This document shows positions 1 to 6,455 of a stretch of DNA of 12,704 bases, one piece after another (within the stretch, counting starts at the first letter, position 1; each line of letters begins with the position of its first letter). The position numbers and the translations under genes were made by a program. The DNA is from Chloroflexia bacterium (GTDB taxonomy: Bacteria; Chloroflexota; Chloroflexia; Thermomicrobiales; UBA6265), in contig JAUIGA010000047.1 of NCBI GenBank assembly GCA_030430125.1, positions 1 to 12,704 of the forward strand, read 5' to 3'. The notes below the pieces were generated by a model. It was not told the DNA's origin and did no database searches. It saw only the letters and a list, made by a program, of their open reading frames with translations.

Positions 1-132
1 CGTGATCGCACCCGAGAAATCCTGGAAGCGGCCCTTGGCGGTGGTGAACACCATGTGCTTGACGGCGAACTCGAGCACGGAGTGCGCGGGGTCGATTGTC
101 CAGGTGGCGGCGGTTGTGGCGGTGTCGGTCAT
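1..132 (-). CDS. YceI-family protein, N-terminal part (cut by window edge)
   Basis: The 44 visible codons, read leftward from the ATG at 132, begin MTDTATTAATWTIDPAHSVL and continue with EFAVKHMVF and then KGRF. This W-x-I-D-x-x-H-S-x-x-x-F-x-V-K-H-M pattern is the opening of YceI-like domains: small lipocalin-like beta-barrels that bind isoprenoid or other amphiphilic molecules and are often stress-induced. No signal peptide is visible, so this copy is probably cytoplasmic. GGGAGG lies about 6 bases before the ATG and supports the start. The gene has its own promoter with an operator-like repeat (215-244). The rest of the protein lies beyond base 1, so its length and ligand cannot be judged. 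Confidence 0.85.
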   Translation of the reverse strand, partial: MTDTATTAATWTIDPAHSVLEFAVKHMVFTTAKGRFQDFSGAIT

Positions 133-214
133 GAAGTCCCTCCCGTGGGGTGGTGCAGCCGGGGTGGTGTCCCGAGCGGTCGATGGACGGCTCAACCCGT
201 CCCGAACGTTTACC

Positions 215-244
215 ACTATACGTTTACCTCTAAACTTTTGTCAA
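215..244 (-). promoter_or_regulatory. Sigma70-type promoter with operator-like repeat for the YceI gene
   Basis: Reading leftward, a perfect TTGACA (239-244) is followed after 18 bases by TATAGT (215-220), giving a start near 208 and a leader of about 75 bases before the YceI ATG. The spacer holds the inverted repeat GTTTAcctcTAAAC (222-235). The block CGTTTACC occurs at 221-228 and again at 207-214, on either side of the -10. A repressor bound here would block polymerase. The sequence does not say which family; MarR, TetR and HxlR types are all plausible. No regulator gene for it is visible in the window. Confidence 0.7.
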
Positions 245-301
245 GGGGCATCCTGTCCTGGGTCGGCGTTCGACGGGTTTTCGGCGCGGGCGCGCAGTCG
301 G

Positions 302-853
302 TCAGCGCGATCCGGTCCCGAATCGACCGCGGGAAACGACCTCATCGATCTGCTTGCGGCCACCGATCACGGTTCGGGCCCGCTGGTCGGCGTCGTCCGG
401 GTATCCGATGGCGACCGCCTGCAGCACGCGCATCTCATCGGGGATGCCAAGCGCATGCTTCACGCGCTCCTCACCCGCCGCACCTGGCGCGAACCAGCCG
501 GTGCCGGCACCGAGACCATGGGCGTCGGCGGCGAGCATGATGCGCTCGCTCAGACGTCCTTCGTCGTAGGGCTCGCTGCGCGGGCTCTTCCCCGCCATGG
601 CGACGACGATCACGAGCGGCGCACCAGCGAGAAACCCGGCGAACTGCCCGGCTTCGGAGAGTATCTGGATCGCGCTCGTGTCGGTGACGACGATGAAGTG
701 CCACGGCTGCGTATTCTTCGCGCTGCCCGTCCAGCGAGCGACGTCGAGGATATCGGCGAGGACATCTTCCGGCACGGACTGGCCGGTGAACCTGCGCGTC
801 TGGCGCAGTTCCCTGAGTTGGCGGGTGAAGGCGATGGGGTCGGTGGTGGGCAT
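302..853 (-). CDS. Nitroreductase family protein (copy A, intact)
   Basis: This 183-residue protein is an FMN-dependent nitroreductase-family oxidoreductase that would use NAD(P)H to reduce nitro compounds, quinones or related substrates. The true substrate is unknown. The N-terminal FMN phosphate-binding region is visible as QTRRF (18-22), and the second FMN contact as GSAKNTQPWHF (43-53). The later block SERIMLAADAHGLGAGTGWF is also typical of the family. The chosen ATG at 853 has GAAAGGAAC upstream and opens a sequence that aligns with the paralogue next door. An in-frame ATG at 1039 would add 62 residues of low-complexity sequence and was not used. The length suits the short nitroreductases. 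It lies 161 bases downstream of the broken copy B on the same strand, so it arose by tandem duplication. Confidence 0.88.
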   Translation of the reverse strand: MPTTDPIAFTRQLRELRQTRRFTGQSVPEDVLADILDVARWTGSAKNTQPWHFIVVTDTSAIQILSEAGQFAGFLAGAPLVIVVAMAGKSPRSEPYDEGRLSERIMLAADAHGLGAGTGWFAPGAAGEERVKHALGIPDEMRVLQAVAIGYPDDADQRARTVIGGRKQIDEVVSRGRFGTGSR

Positions 854-872
854 GATGTTCCTTTCGTGGCCA

Positions 873-901
873 TGTCGTGAAATGCCACGACACCCAGTCA
901 A
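873..901 (-). promoter_or_regulatory. Candidate promoter/operator upstream of nitroreductase A
   Basis: A near-consensus -35 box, TTGACT, lies at 896-901 read leftward. It is followed by a perfect 7-bp inverted repeat, TGTCGTGaaatgcCACGACA (873-892), about 20 bases before the gene start. The -10 position expected after 17 bases reads ACGACA, a poor match, so the promoter is weak or needs an activator. The dyad could bind a dimeric regulator, or could form a hairpin in the leader RNA. Nothing in the window identifies the protein partner. Confidence 0.35.
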
Positions 902-1014
902 TGATCGATGCCGGGGGGGGCGACGCGAGGATGGATTCCGCGGCGACGCCGGCGGCGCGGGCAAGACCTCCGCGACAGGCAAGCTGCGGGTCTCGTCCTC
1001 GCCTGAGCTCGGGC

Positions 1015-1546
1015 CTACCGGCTTCCGTACCGCTCCCACGAGACGACCTCGTCGAGGGGCTTGCGTCCCCCGCCGGACGATTGCGGAACAGCGGCCGGGT
1101 ATCCGATGCCAAGGGCCTGCCGCACCACCTTGTTCGATGGGATGCCGAGCAGATGCTTCACCTGCTCCTCGCCTCCGGTATCGCTGATGAACCAGCCGGT
1201 GCCGGCGCCGAGACCGTGCGCGGATGCCGCGAGCAGGATCCGCTCGCTCACGCGCCCCTCATCGAACGGCTCGCCGAGCGGGTTCTCGCCATCGAGCACG
1301 ATCACGACGACGCACGGCGCATGTTCAAGGAAGGCGGCGTGCGAACCAACGTCGGCAAGTGCCTTTCCCGGGGTCGGTCACTACAACGAAGTGCCACGGC
1401 TGGTCGTTCTTCCAGCTGCCGGTCCACCGGGCGACATCGAGGATGTCGCGGATGGCATCGTCCGGCACCGGGTCGCCGGTAAACCGGCGGGTCTGGCGCT
1501 GACCGCGCAGGAAGTGGATGAGGTCGACGGGAGAATCAGCAGGCAT
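1015..1546 (-). pseudogene. Nitroreductase family protein (copy B), broken by a one-base frameshift
   Basis: Two adjacent reading frames together encode one nitroreductase. The first (from the ATG at 1546) gives MPADSPVDLIHFLRGQRQTR, then RFTGDPVP and GSWKNDQPWHFVVVTDPGK. It then leaves frame near 1361-1363. The second frame continues to the TAG at 1015-1017 with GEPFDEGRVSERILLAASAH and GLGAGTGWF. Removing one C from the pair at 1362-1363 (+ strand) restores a continuous 176-residue protein reading VTDPGKALADVGSHAAFLEH across the join, collinear with copy A. No other stop or shift is visible, so the lesion is recent or is a sequencing error. As written, the product would stop at 1325, about 73 residues long, and lose the C-terminal half. 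The ribosome binding site is weak (GGAAAGG about 8 bases upstream). Confidence 0.85.
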
Positions 1547-1989
1547 GGCGAGATACCTTTCCGCGTATGTCGCGGTGAGCGACGAAGGACATCAATGCAT
1601 CTATCATCGCCCAGGTTCACCTGCCACGCGAATCCCGGAACCACTCATTACACGCAGCCACCTTCCGTGGTGGTGAATAGTCGTGTATCGATCCGACACC
1701 ATCGGCTTGAGACAACTCGTCCCACCCCGAGTTCGCCGATGGGTGCCCCCTTCTGCCCTGCGGGCATCCGCGGCAACGTAGCTGGTGTATCCATCGTCGA
1801 TCGCTGGAGGGCCCGATCCTGCCCTTTGGGCAGCGGCTATCGCTCCGCTGCGCCGGGGGACTCTTCATCCCCACCCCTGCCCCCTCCCCTCTGACTCCCC
1901 TCCAATGGAGGGGAGAACCCTCCCCGACACGGGGAGGGGAACCGTCGCCCAGAGTGACAGAGGCTCTGCCGGCCAGCACGGGCCGCCCG
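1547..1989. other. Non-coding, hairpin-rich stretch between nitroreductase B and thiY
   Basis: No reading frame here resembles a protein, and the frames that cross it are composition artefacts. The right half holds a run of short perfect hairpins: TGCCCtgcGGGCA near 1758, CTGCCCtttGGGCAG near 1825, and two strong stems at 1895-1938 described separately. The stretch lies downstream of thiY and upstream of nitroreductase B, so it must hold the end of the thiY transcript and any promoter for nitroreductase B. I could not place a convincing -35/-10 pair. Confidence 0.6.
1895..1938. repeat. Pair of strong back-to-back hairpins
   Basis: The first stem pairs CTCCCCTCC (1895-1903) with GGAGGGGAG (1907-1915) across a 3-base loop, nine perfect pairs. 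Two bases later CCCTCCCCG (1918-1926) pairs with CGGGGAGGG (1930-1938) across the loop aca, nine perfect pairs. There is no T tract on either side, so a standard rho-independent terminator is not shown. The unit could still end or protect the thiY transcript, whose stop is about 50 bases to the right. Its form also resembles dispersed intergenic palindromes of GC-rich genomes; that is an impression, not a database match. Confidence 0.6.
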
Positions 1990-3039
1990 CTACGAGGTCG
2001 GAGTCGCCGCCGGGGTGGCGTCACCAGCCGGCAGCAGGTCCCCGTTCCAGGCAGCGGCGATGTCGACCTCAGCGCCGAGCAGGCCCTGCTCCTGCATCCA
2101 GCCGCCAAAGGCGTCCCAGCGCTCCGCGGTCTGCGTCCCAAACGCCAGCTGACCGTTGTCGGTCCACAGCGGGGCGAGCAGCTCCAGCCCCTGGCGCTCG
2201 ACGTTGGCGTCCAGATCCGGGCTGGCCGCCAGCAACACCTCCAGCGCGGCATCGAGGTCGGCGATGGCATCGTTGTAGCCACGCTGCAGGGACCCGAGGA
2301 ACGCGCTGATGGCATCACCGTGATCGGCGACTGTCGTCTCCCCGGCAGCCAGGATGAGCTCGTAGAAATCGGGCACGCCCCACTCCTCGACGCGCAGGTA
2401 CCGAACCGGCGTGCCCTGTTCCTCGGCGAGGATGGTCTCGTGCGTCCAGTAGGCCCCCATCACGGCATCGACCCGGCCGGACAGCACGGCGGGCAGCAGG
2501 TCGAACCCGACATTGACGATCTCGATGTCGTCGAGGCTGGCGCCGTCGAATTCGAGCATCGTTTGCAGGTAGGCGTCATCACTGGGCAGGCCGGCCGTGC
2601 CAACCGTTCTCCCGACGAGGTCCGAAGGCCGCTCGATGTCGGAGTCAGCCAGGAGCATCAGGCAATTGAGCGGGTGCTGCACCAGCGCGGCCACGGAGAC
2701 GACGGGCACCTCCTGCTCGCGGGCGAAGAGAATTTCGGAGTGATAGGAGATACCGAAGGTATCGCGGCCCGCGCCCACGGTCTGCAGCGCGGCGGCGGGG
2801 TCGGCCGGTGTGTAGATCTCGACGGCGAGCCCGGCTTCATCGAAGTAGCCGCGCTCCTGGGCGAGGTAGAGTCCGGCGTGGTTGGCGTTGGGATACCAGT
2901 CGAGTGCGAGGCTGATCGCGGTCGGATCCTGGGCGACCACGCCCGGCGCGATGCGGCCAGTCAGCGCGAGACCGGCGACGAGGCCAATACCACCTTGCAT
3001 GGCGGCGCGGCGAGACAGCAACTGGTTGTAGTGGGACAT
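1990..3039 (-). CDS. thiY: ThiY/NMT1-type substrate-binding protein for a thiamin pyrimidine precursor
   Basis: This 349-residue protein has an N-terminal twin-arginine-like signal: LLSRRAAMQGG (7-17), a hydrophobic stretch, and a likely cut after GVVA (36). The mature domain opens with SLALDWYPNANHAGLYLAQE, the hallmark of the THI5/NMT1/ThiY family, followed by GYFDEAGL. The family binds pyrimidine precursors of thiamin, such as formylaminopyrimidine in Bacillus ThiY, for uptake by an ABC transporter. The TPP riboswitch directly upstream supports this role strongly. No lipobox cysteine is present and the only visible cysteine is internal (LNCLML), so it would be exported without a lipid anchor. 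The C-terminus ends in a short Ala/Thr/Pro tail. GGAGGA three bases before the ATG at 3039 fixes the start; the upstream in-frame ATG at 3096 lies inside the riboswitch. No permease or ATPase gene is nearby. The specific ligand is inferred. Confidence 0.88.
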   Translation of the reverse strand: MSHYNQLLSRRAAMQGGIGLVAGLALTGRIAPGVVAQDPTAISLALDWYPNANHAGLYLAQERGYFDEAGLAVEIYTPADPAAALQTVGAGRDTFGISYHSEILFAREQEVPVVSVAALVQHPLNCLMLLADSDIERPSDLVGRTVGTAGLPSDDAYLQTMLEFDGASLDDIEIVNVGFDLLPAVLSGRVDAVMGAYWTHETILAEEQGTPVRYLRVEEWGVPDFYELILAAGETTVADHGDAISAFLGSLQRGYNDAIADLDAALEVLLAASPDLDANVERQGLELLAPLWTDNGQLAFGTQTAERWDAFGGWMQEQGLLGAEVDIAAAWNGDLLPAGDATPAATPTS

Positions 3040-3042
3040 GAT

Positions 3043-3048
3043 TCCTCC
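3043..3048 (-). promoter_or_regulatory. Ribosome binding site of thiY, adjoining the riboswitch
   Basis: GGAGGA read leftward lies just before the ATG at 3039 and only a few bases beyond the 3' strand of the aptamer's closing stem. This decides the start codon. It also suggests that thiamin pyrophosphate controls translation initiation by hiding this site, since no terminator hairpin with a T tract fits between aptamer and gene. Confidence 0.75.
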
Positions 3049-3049
3049 G

Positions 3050-3146
3050 ATTCCTGCGCGGGCATTATCCCGATCAGGTTCGACGGTCGGTCGCATCGTG
3101 GCGACCCTCTCAGCCCGGCACCTCCGGGCTCCCGTTGCGGCAGAAG
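3050..3146 (-). ncRNA. TPP riboswitch (THI element)
   Basis: Reading leftward, the leader shows the conserved order of a thiamin pyrophosphate aptamer. ACGGGAGCCC is followed by the pyrimidine-sensing CTGAGA (3108-3113) and a stem carrying CGACC. Then come AACCTGAT (core ACCTGAT at 3073-3079) and GGATAATGCC (3061-3070), with GCAGGAA closing the outer stem. That last element can pair with TTCTGC at the 5' edge (3140-3145) with one bulged base. When TPP is bound, expression of the downstream thiY gene should fall. The aptamer explains why the ORF appears to extend to 3096: those upstream codons are riboswitch RNA. The ends are accurate to a few bases. Confidence 0.93.
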
Positions 3147-3163
3147 CTCTTCAATTTGCGGTC

Positions 3164-3192
3164 ATGCTACCACGCGACGACATCGTGTCCAA
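3164..3192 (-). promoter_or_regulatory. Candidate promoter for the thiY riboswitch transcript
   Basis: Reading leftward, TTGGAC (3187-3192) and TAGCAT (3164-3169) are spaced by 17 bases. This places a start near 3157, about ten bases before the aptamer. The boxes match consensus only partly (about three and four of six). The position is right: it begins immediately after the stop codon of the upstream Uma2-family gene. Confidence 0.4.
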
Positions 3193-3750
3193 TCACGAGA
3201 TGTCCCAGTAGATATCGTCCAGCGCCAGATCGGCCCCAGGACACGGAACAGGGACCACGCCGTCGTTCAGGTGGTCGGCGCGCTGCCACACCCCATCGGC
3301 GTCCCGGTAGTGGCGCTCGACGCGGCGCGTGTCCTGATCCACGATGAGATACGCGCGCACGGTGGGAATCTGCCGGTAGACCAGCAACTTCTCGCGCCGG
3401 TCGGTCGACGCGGTGCTGGGGGAGGTGACCTCAACGAGCAGGCAGGGATCGCTCCGGTAGACGGCGGTGTCGGAGTCGACTTCCCCGCAAGCGACCATCA
3501 CGTCCGGATAGTAGAAGACGTTGCCGACCTGACACCGGACGTCGCTCATGTACACCTGGCAGGACGTGCCTTCCGCGGCGCCGGCAAGCATCCGAAGAAT
3601 GTTGATGGCGATGCGGTTGTGGCGCAGGCTGCTGCCAGCGAGGGCGTACAACGCACCCTCGACGTACTCGTGCTTGATGCTGGAGCCCGCTTCGAGCTTC
3701 AGGTACTCATCGACGGTCAGCAATGGTGGCGGTGTCGCTCGTTGTGTCAT
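3193..3750 (-). CDS. Uma2-family (DUF820) putative restriction-endonuclease-fold protein
   Basis: This 185-residue protein has the layout of the Uma2/DUF820 family, which is abundant in Cyanobacteria and Chloroflexota. It opens with LLTVDEYLKLE (10-20) and KHEYVEGALYALAGSS (26-41). The PD-(D/E)xK-type core follows: YYPDVMVACGE (80-90, with Asp83), CLLVEVTSPST (103-113, with Glu107), and DRREKLLVYRQI (117-128, with Lys121), then RAYLIVDQ. The fold suggests nuclease activity, but the biological role of the family is not established. The start at 3750 was preferred to an in-frame ATG at 3780 because family members begin just before the TVDEYL motif. TATACT ends six bases before this ATG, so the mRNA may be leaderless. 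The gene runs toward the thiY promoter and ends at its edge. Confidence 0.85.
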   Translation of the reverse strand: MTQRATPPPLLTVDEYLKLEAGSSIKHEYVEGALYALAGSSLRHNRIAINILRMLAGAAEGTSCQVYMSDVRCQVGNVFYYPDVMVACGEVDSDTAVYRSDPCLLVEVTSPSTASTDRREKLLVYRQIPTVRAYLIVDQDTRRVERHYRDADGVWQRADHLNDGVVPVPCPGADLALDDIYWDIS

Positions 3751-3756
3751 GCCACC

Positions 3757-3762
3757 AGTATA
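3757..3762 (-). promoter_or_regulatory. Possible -10 box of a leaderless Uma2-family mRNA
   Basis: TATACT read leftward ends exactly six bases before the ATG at 3750, the spacing at which transcription would begin on the start codon itself. The bases between are GGTGGC, too close to act as a normal ribosome binding site. No convincing -35 box lies 16-18 bases further upstream, which keeps the confidence low. Confidence 0.3.
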
Positions 3763-3901
3763 TTCCAGCACTATGCACACCGGTTGCCGATCCGATCAAG
3801 AGCACCGGTCGCATTCGTCGCGGTGCTTGCCGGGATGTCCGGAGCAATGTCAGTATGGTTGAGGCACAGACTCTCCGGCACCCCTGACGACTGCGAGGCC
3901 C

Positions 3902-4714
3902 ATGCTTCCATCAGGACACGTTCAATCGGCATTCGGCGGCACCTGGACACCCGTGCGGCTCCCTGGTGGTCAGGGCGAGGCCTTCCGGTGCGGGGATATC
4001 GTCCTGAAGCCATGCCATGACGCTGGCGAAGCGGCATGGATCGCCCAACTGCATCTCGACCTCGTGCAGGACGGGTTTCGGCTCTCGCAACCGGTTGCGG
4101 CTGCTGGTGGGGCGTGGGTCGTCGACGGCTGGCAGGGATGGACGTTCGTCGAGGGCGAACCCGCCACGGATCGATGGTCCGATGTGATTGCGACCTGCCG
4201 GGCGTTCCACCGGGCGACCGCGTCGATTCCGCGGCCGGGGATCATCGACACGCGACGCACCCCATTCGCCCGGGCCGACCGGATCGCGTGGGGTGAGGAT
4301 CCACCCGACGTCCTGCCCCGGCTCCAGCCGCTCATCGAACGACTGCAGTCGCTGCTGACCCCCGTCGACCTGCCAAACCAGGTGATCCACGGCGACTTCA
4401 CCGGGAATGTGCTGTTCGCCACGGGCCTGCCGCCGGCCGTGATCGACATCAGCCCCTACTGGCGTCCGGCCGAGTACGCGCAGGCTATCGTCGTCACCGA
4501 CGCCCTGGACTGGCACGGAGCGGACACCACAATCCTCGAGCTCGTGGGCGACATACCCTACATCGACCAGCTCCTGGTGCGTGCCGAGATCTTCCGGCTC
4601 GCCATCCTCGACGGGCTGGCCAGGGATGGAGCGGATGTGCTGGACTCAATATCCGGACACCTGGCAACGGTTGACATGCTCACGGACTTGCTCGGCGGCA
4701 CCGTGTGTCCGTAG
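3902..4714 (+). CDS. Kinase-like protein of the aminoglycoside phosphotransferase fold (TIGR02569-like)
   Basis: The 270 residues resemble the small kinase-like TIGR02569 proteins of Actinobacteria and Chloroflexota. Near the N-terminus are PVRLPGGQGEAFRCGDIVLK (17-36, with a candidate nucleotide-binding Lys36) and AWVVDGW (71-77). The catalytic-loop motif of the APH/choline-kinase fold is clear: VIHGDFTGNVLF (161-172), with His163, Asp165 and Asn169. The metal-binding segment follows as AVIDISPYWRP (179-189). The substrate is unknown, and antibiotic phosphorylation should not be assumed. The ATG at 3902 is the first in frame and has no strong ribosome binding site. It is divergent from the Uma2-family gene (about 150 bases between them) and ends about 300 bases before merA, so it is probably a separate unit from the mer operon. 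Confidence 0.75.
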   Translation: MLPSGHVQSAFGGTWTPVRLPGGQGEAFRCGDIVLKPCHDAGEAAWIAQLHLDLVQDGFRLSQPVAAAGGAWVVDGWQGWTFVEGEPATDRWSDVIATCRAFHRATASIPRPGIIDTRRTPFARADRIAWGEDPPDVLPRLQPLIERLQSLLTPVDLPNQVIHGDFTGNVLFATGLPPAVIDISPYWRPAEYAQAIVVTDALDWHGADTTILELVGDIPYIDQLLVRAEIFRLAILDGLARDGADVLDSISGHLATVDMLTDLLGGTVCP

Positions 4715-5022
4715 CGACCGCGATCCAGATGCTCGCACCCGCTTCAGGTCGCTCCTGGTCCGACGGCGCTCGTCCGGACCACCGGTGGCCGCAGTCACGC
4801 CCTGTGTGCCGCTGGTCGTCACGGGCAGGCGAACCCCCGATCACCTCTGGAAACGTCCGCCCGCGACCCCGTCACCGCGCACGCCGCTTCGGCGGACCGG
4901 CACGTGACGCACATCCGAAAGCGTGATGCTCGCTACATCACAACAATCATATTCGATTATGCTGATATAATCGATGTGTCAGGTACAGGCTGGGATGCGC
5001 GCGGCAAGGCAGGAGCACCGCA
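4715..5022. other. Intergenic region holding a hairpin and the merA promoter
   Basis: No credible gene is seen. Near the left end, TGGTCCG (4756-4762) pairs with CGGACCA (4775-4781), and the stem extends inward through ACG/CGT past one bulged base. It lies about 40 bases after the stop of the kinase-like gene and could end that transcript, though it has no T tract. The middle is featureless GC-rich sequence. From about 4930 the composition turns AT-rich and carries the merA promoter and operator listed separately. Confidence 0.55.
4953..4974 (+). promoter_or_regulatory. merA promoter -10 inside an ArsR-type operator
   Basis: A perfect inverted repeat pairs TCGATTAT (4953-4960) with ATAATCGA (4967-4974) around the spacer gctgat. 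The consensus -10 box TATAAT occupies 4966-4971 and is therefore covered by the right half-site. No good -35 box is present; the expected position reads approximately ACAATC. AT-rich interrupted dyads over the promoter are typical operators of ArsR/SmtB-family repressors, and an ArsR-family gene is the second gene of this operon, so autoregulation is the likely scheme. The predicted transcript start is near 4978, giving a leader of about 45 bases. Confidence 0.72.
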
Positions 5023-6423
5023 ATGGACTACGACTTGGCAATCATCGGCTCTGGGGCCGCCGCGTTCGCCGCGGCGATCACGGCGCGCGAGCACGACGCG
5101 CGGGTGGTGATGGTGGAGCGCGGCGCCGTGGGTGGGACTTGTGTCAATGTTGGCTGTGTACCGTCCAAGACGCTCCTGCGTGCGGCGGAAGTCCATCACA
5201 CGGCCGCCCACCACCCATTCGACGGTATCGAGACCGGCGCGACTGGCGTCGATCTCGATGCGACCATCGCCCAGAAAAATCGGCTCGTCGACTCCCTGCG
5301 GCGGGAGAAGTACACCGATCTCGTCGACCAGTACGGGTGGGAGCTGGTCGCCGGTCAGGGGGATGCGCGGTTCCTGGACGACGCGACCGTCGCGATCGGC
5401 TCCCGTACCATCCGGGCGGATCGATACCTGATCGCCACTGGCGCCCGTCCTGCCATCCCGCCCATCCCGGGGCTGCAGGACGCGGGCTACCTGACCAGCA
5501 CGACCGCGCTGGAACTGACGGAGCTCCCCCGCTCGCTGGTGGTGCTGGGCGCCGGATATGTCGCCTTGGAACTCGGCCAGCTCTTTCGCCGGCTCGGCGC
5601 GGAGGTGACGCTCGTGCAGCGCGGACCGCGGCTGCTGCCCGGGATGGAACCCGAGATCGGCGAGGCGGTCGCGACGATGCTCGCCCGGGAAGGGATCGAC
5701 GTCATCACCGGCGTGCACGTGCAACGCGCCGAACGCGCCGGGGAGATGCACCGGCTCCACCTCCGTATGGACGGCGAGGAACGGGTGCTGCCGGGCGAGC
5801 AGGTGCTCGTTGCGACAGGCCGAACGCCCAATGTCGCGTCGCTCAACCTGCCGGTGGCAGGTGTCGACACGAATGACCGCGGCGCGGTCGTCGTGGACGC
5901 GCACCTGCGGACGACCAACCCGCACGTCTTCGCCGCCGGCGACGTGACGCTGGCGCCGCAGTATGTCTACGTCGCGGCCTACCAGGGCGGGCTTGCGGCG
6001 AAGAACGCCCTCGCGAACACCGGCGCGACCGTCGACCTGACGGCGCTGCCGGGAGTCATCTTCACTGACCCCCAGATCGCCACTGTCGGGCTCACCGAGG
6101 ACCAGGCCCGGGCGGCGGGTTGGGACGTGAAGACGAGCGTGCTGCCGGTCGCATCGGTACCACGCGCGCAGGTCAACCATGAGACCATCGGGCTCGTCAA
6201 GCTGGTAGCCGACACCGCCACCGACCGGATCCTGGGAGCACATGTCGTGGCGGGCAACGCCGGCGACGTCATCGGCACCGCCACGCTGGCGGTGAAGCAC
6301 CAGCTGACCGTCGCGGCCCTGACGGATGGCTTCATGCCCTACCTGACGATGAGCGAGGGACTCAAGCTTGCGGCGCTGGCCTTCGAGCGGGATGTCTCGA
6401 AGCTCTCCTGCTGCGCGGCCTGA
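5023..6423 (+). CDS. merA: Mercuric reductase MerA (no N-terminal metal-binding domain)
   Basis: This 466-residue flavoprotein disulfide reductase would reduce Hg(II) to volatile Hg(0) with NADPH in the cytoplasm. The FAD-binding glycine motif is IIGSGAAAFAAA (7-18). The redox-active disulfide sits in GGTCVNVGCVPSKT (38-50 region, Cys40 and Cys45). The NADPH-binding motif is VVLGAGYVALELG (173-185), and the second FAD motif is HVFAAGDVTLAPQYVYVAAY. The C-terminus reads PYLTMSEGLKLAAL and ends KLSCCAA, with the vicinal pair Cys463-Cys464 that hands mercury to the active site. The tyrosine of PYLTM is also typical of MerA. These features separate it from lipoamide dehydrogenase. The N-terminal HMA (MerP-like) domain found in many MerA proteins is absent. 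AGGAG lies 7 bases before the ATG. The ArsR-family regulator gene follows after 32 bases. Confidence 0.95.
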   Translation: MDYDLAIIGSGAAAFAAAITAREHDARVVMVERGAVGGTCVNVGCVPSKTLLRAAEVHHTAAHHPFDGIETGATGVDLDATIAQKNRLVDSLRREKYTDLVDQYGWELVAGQGDARFLDDATVAIGSRTIRADRYLIATGARPAIPPIPGLQDAGYLTSTTALELTELPRSLVVLGAGYVALELGQLFRRLGAEVTLVQRGPRLLPGMEPEIGEAVATMLAREGIDVITGVHVQRAERAGEMHRLHLRMDGEERVLPGEQVLVATGRTPNVASLNLPVAGVDTNDRGAVVVDAHLRTTNPHVFAAGDVTLAPQYVYVAAYQGGLAAKNALANTGATVDLTALPGVIFTDPQIATVGLTEDQARAAGWDVKTSVLPVASVPRAQVNHETIGLVKLVADTATDRILGAHVVAGNAGDVIGTATLAVKHQLTVAALTDGFMPYLTMSEGLKLAALAFERDVSKLSCCAA

Positions 6424-6455
6424 CCAGCGGCGAACACATGCGACCGGAGGCGGCC

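Noticed and set aside
913..920. Run of eight G residues between the nitroreductase genes
   Set aside because: It could be a slippage site, but it lies outside any coding sequence or clear promoter element, so no effect can be argued.
1325..1370. Programmed frameshift in nitroreductase B
   Set aside because: The junction (GGGAAAGGCACTT on the coding strand) lacks a clear slippery heptamer followed by a stem or pseudoknot. A simple one-base insertion explains it better.
3040..3096. N-terminal extension of thiY from the ATG at 3096
   Set aside because: These codons are the 3' half of the TPP aptamer. A perfect ribosome site and signal peptide start at 3039.
1954..4020. 688-codon open frame on the plus strand
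   Set aside because: It runs antisense to thiY, the riboswitch and the Uma2-family gene, all with clear family motifs on the minus strand. Its sequence has no recognisable domain; long antisense frames are common in GC-rich DNA.
3902..4714. Aminoglycoside resistance gene
   Set aside because: Only the general kinase fold motifs match. The overall sequence is closer to the uncharacterised TIGR02569-like group, so resistance is not supported.
4904..5110. Small plus-strand frame of 68 codons overlapping the merA promoter and start
   Set aside because: It covers the operator and runs into merA in another frame, with no ribosome site or protein-like pattern.
4957..6300. 447-codon open frame antisense to merA
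   Set aside because: merA is unmistakable on the other strand, and the antisense protein has no recognisable motif and a skewed composition.
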